Positions 6,385 through 6,419 of a DNA stretch of 6,419 bases are shown here, in pieces. Each line of letters starts with the position of its first letter. The first letter of the stretch is position 1. Both the position numbers and the translations under genes were made by a program. The notes below the pieces were generated by a model that saw nothing but the letters and a program-made list of their open reading frames with translations, made no database searches and was not told the DNA's origin. Source of the DNA: Cyclobacteriaceae bacterium (lineage in GTDB: Bacteria; Bacteroidota; Bacteroidia; Cytophagales; Cyclobacteriaceae); assembly GCA_013140395.1 (NCBI GenBank), contig JABFSY010000298.1:1-6419 (forward strand), in the 5' to 3' direction.

Positions 6385-6419
6385 ATGGCTAAAGCCCTAA
6401 AAAACCGTGCATCTAAGCA
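6385..6419 (+). CDS. First codons of a putative IS transposase, cut by the window edge
   Basis: ATG 6385 opens a frame of 11 complete codons, MAKALKNRASK, that is still open at the end of the window. It stands about 87 bases inside the presumed insertion-sequence end, a normal distance for a transposase start, and is preceded by an A-rich stretch as is usual for Bacteroidota starts. Too little is visible to identify the transposase family, and the call depends on the reading of 6298 as an element end. Confidence 0.35.
   Translation, partial: MAKALKNRASK

Larger units (their letters stand above)
6298..6419 (+). mobile_element. Left end of an insertion sequence inserted in the RAYT remnant; continues beyond the window
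   Basis: At 6298 the transposase homology stops and the sequence becomes AGGGTCTGCTGAAAAACTC. GGGTCTGCTGAAAAA-type ends are common terminal inverted repeats of DDE insertion sequences; I think first of IS1182-like elements, but IS4/IS5 groups are not excluded. An 87-base leader with a T8 run (6347-6354) precedes a short open frame at 6385. The right end, the partner inverted repeat and any target duplication are off the window, so the exact junction could be a few bases either side. Confidence 0.55.

Noticed and set aside
1..6419. CRISPR arrays, tRNA or rRNA genes, defence cassettes or prophage genes
   Set aside because: I scanned both strands and found no spaced direct repeats, cloverleaf-type sequences or rRNA segments, and no gene resembling defence or phage proteins.

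Overview
The window reads as chromosomal DNA of a Bacteroidota bacterium, most likely of the Cytophagales/Cyclobacteriaceae type. This is judged from protein flavour and signals: a DnaB helicase with Bacteroidota-like N-terminal sequence, a perfect Bacteroidota -7 promoter box (TACGTTTG) upstream of it, little Shine-Dalgarno sequence before the starts, and a Bacteroidota-style REP-associated (Y1) transposase remnant. No database search was possible, so family assignments rest on recognised motifs.

Layout. (1) 1-266, minus strand: the first ~85 codons of a neurotransmitter:sodium symporter (NSS/SNF) family transporter, running off the left edge; an in-frame TGA lies between the only plausible ATG and the first membrane helix. 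(2) 355-1800, plus: a conserved soluble protein of unknown function, 481 residues. (3) 1802-3205, minus: an alanine/glycine:cation (AGCS) symporter with a GTG start, meeting gene 2 tail to tail with one base between the stops. (4) 3206-3437: a divergent intergenic region with a CCATGG-type palindromic repeat and a good promoter for the next gene. (5) about 3438-4964, plus: replicative helicase dnaB, with an SSB-like DDETPF C-terminus. (6) 5071-6063, plus: a cysteine-free, zinc-independent medium-chain dehydrogenase/quinone-oxidoreductase-like enzyme. (7) 6064-6419: accessory DNA, made of a 10-bp tandem repeat, a REP-like bulged hairpin, a RAYT/Y1 transposase remnant carrying a TGA, and the left end of a second insertion sequence that starts inside that remnant and runs off the right edge.

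How the parts relate. The genes do not form one operon: strands alternate, and each plus-strand gene has its own leader. The two minus-strand genes are both sodium-coupled amino-acid-type transporters, which suggests a sodium-dependent nutrient uptake theme on that strand, but they are separated by gene 2. dnaB is the only core replication gene. I see no new multi-gene system such as a defence cassette, CRISPR array or prophage. The most interesting material is the nested mobile-element remnant at the right end, the interrupted transporter start at the left end, the uncharacterised family at 355-1800, and the SSB-like tip on DnaB.
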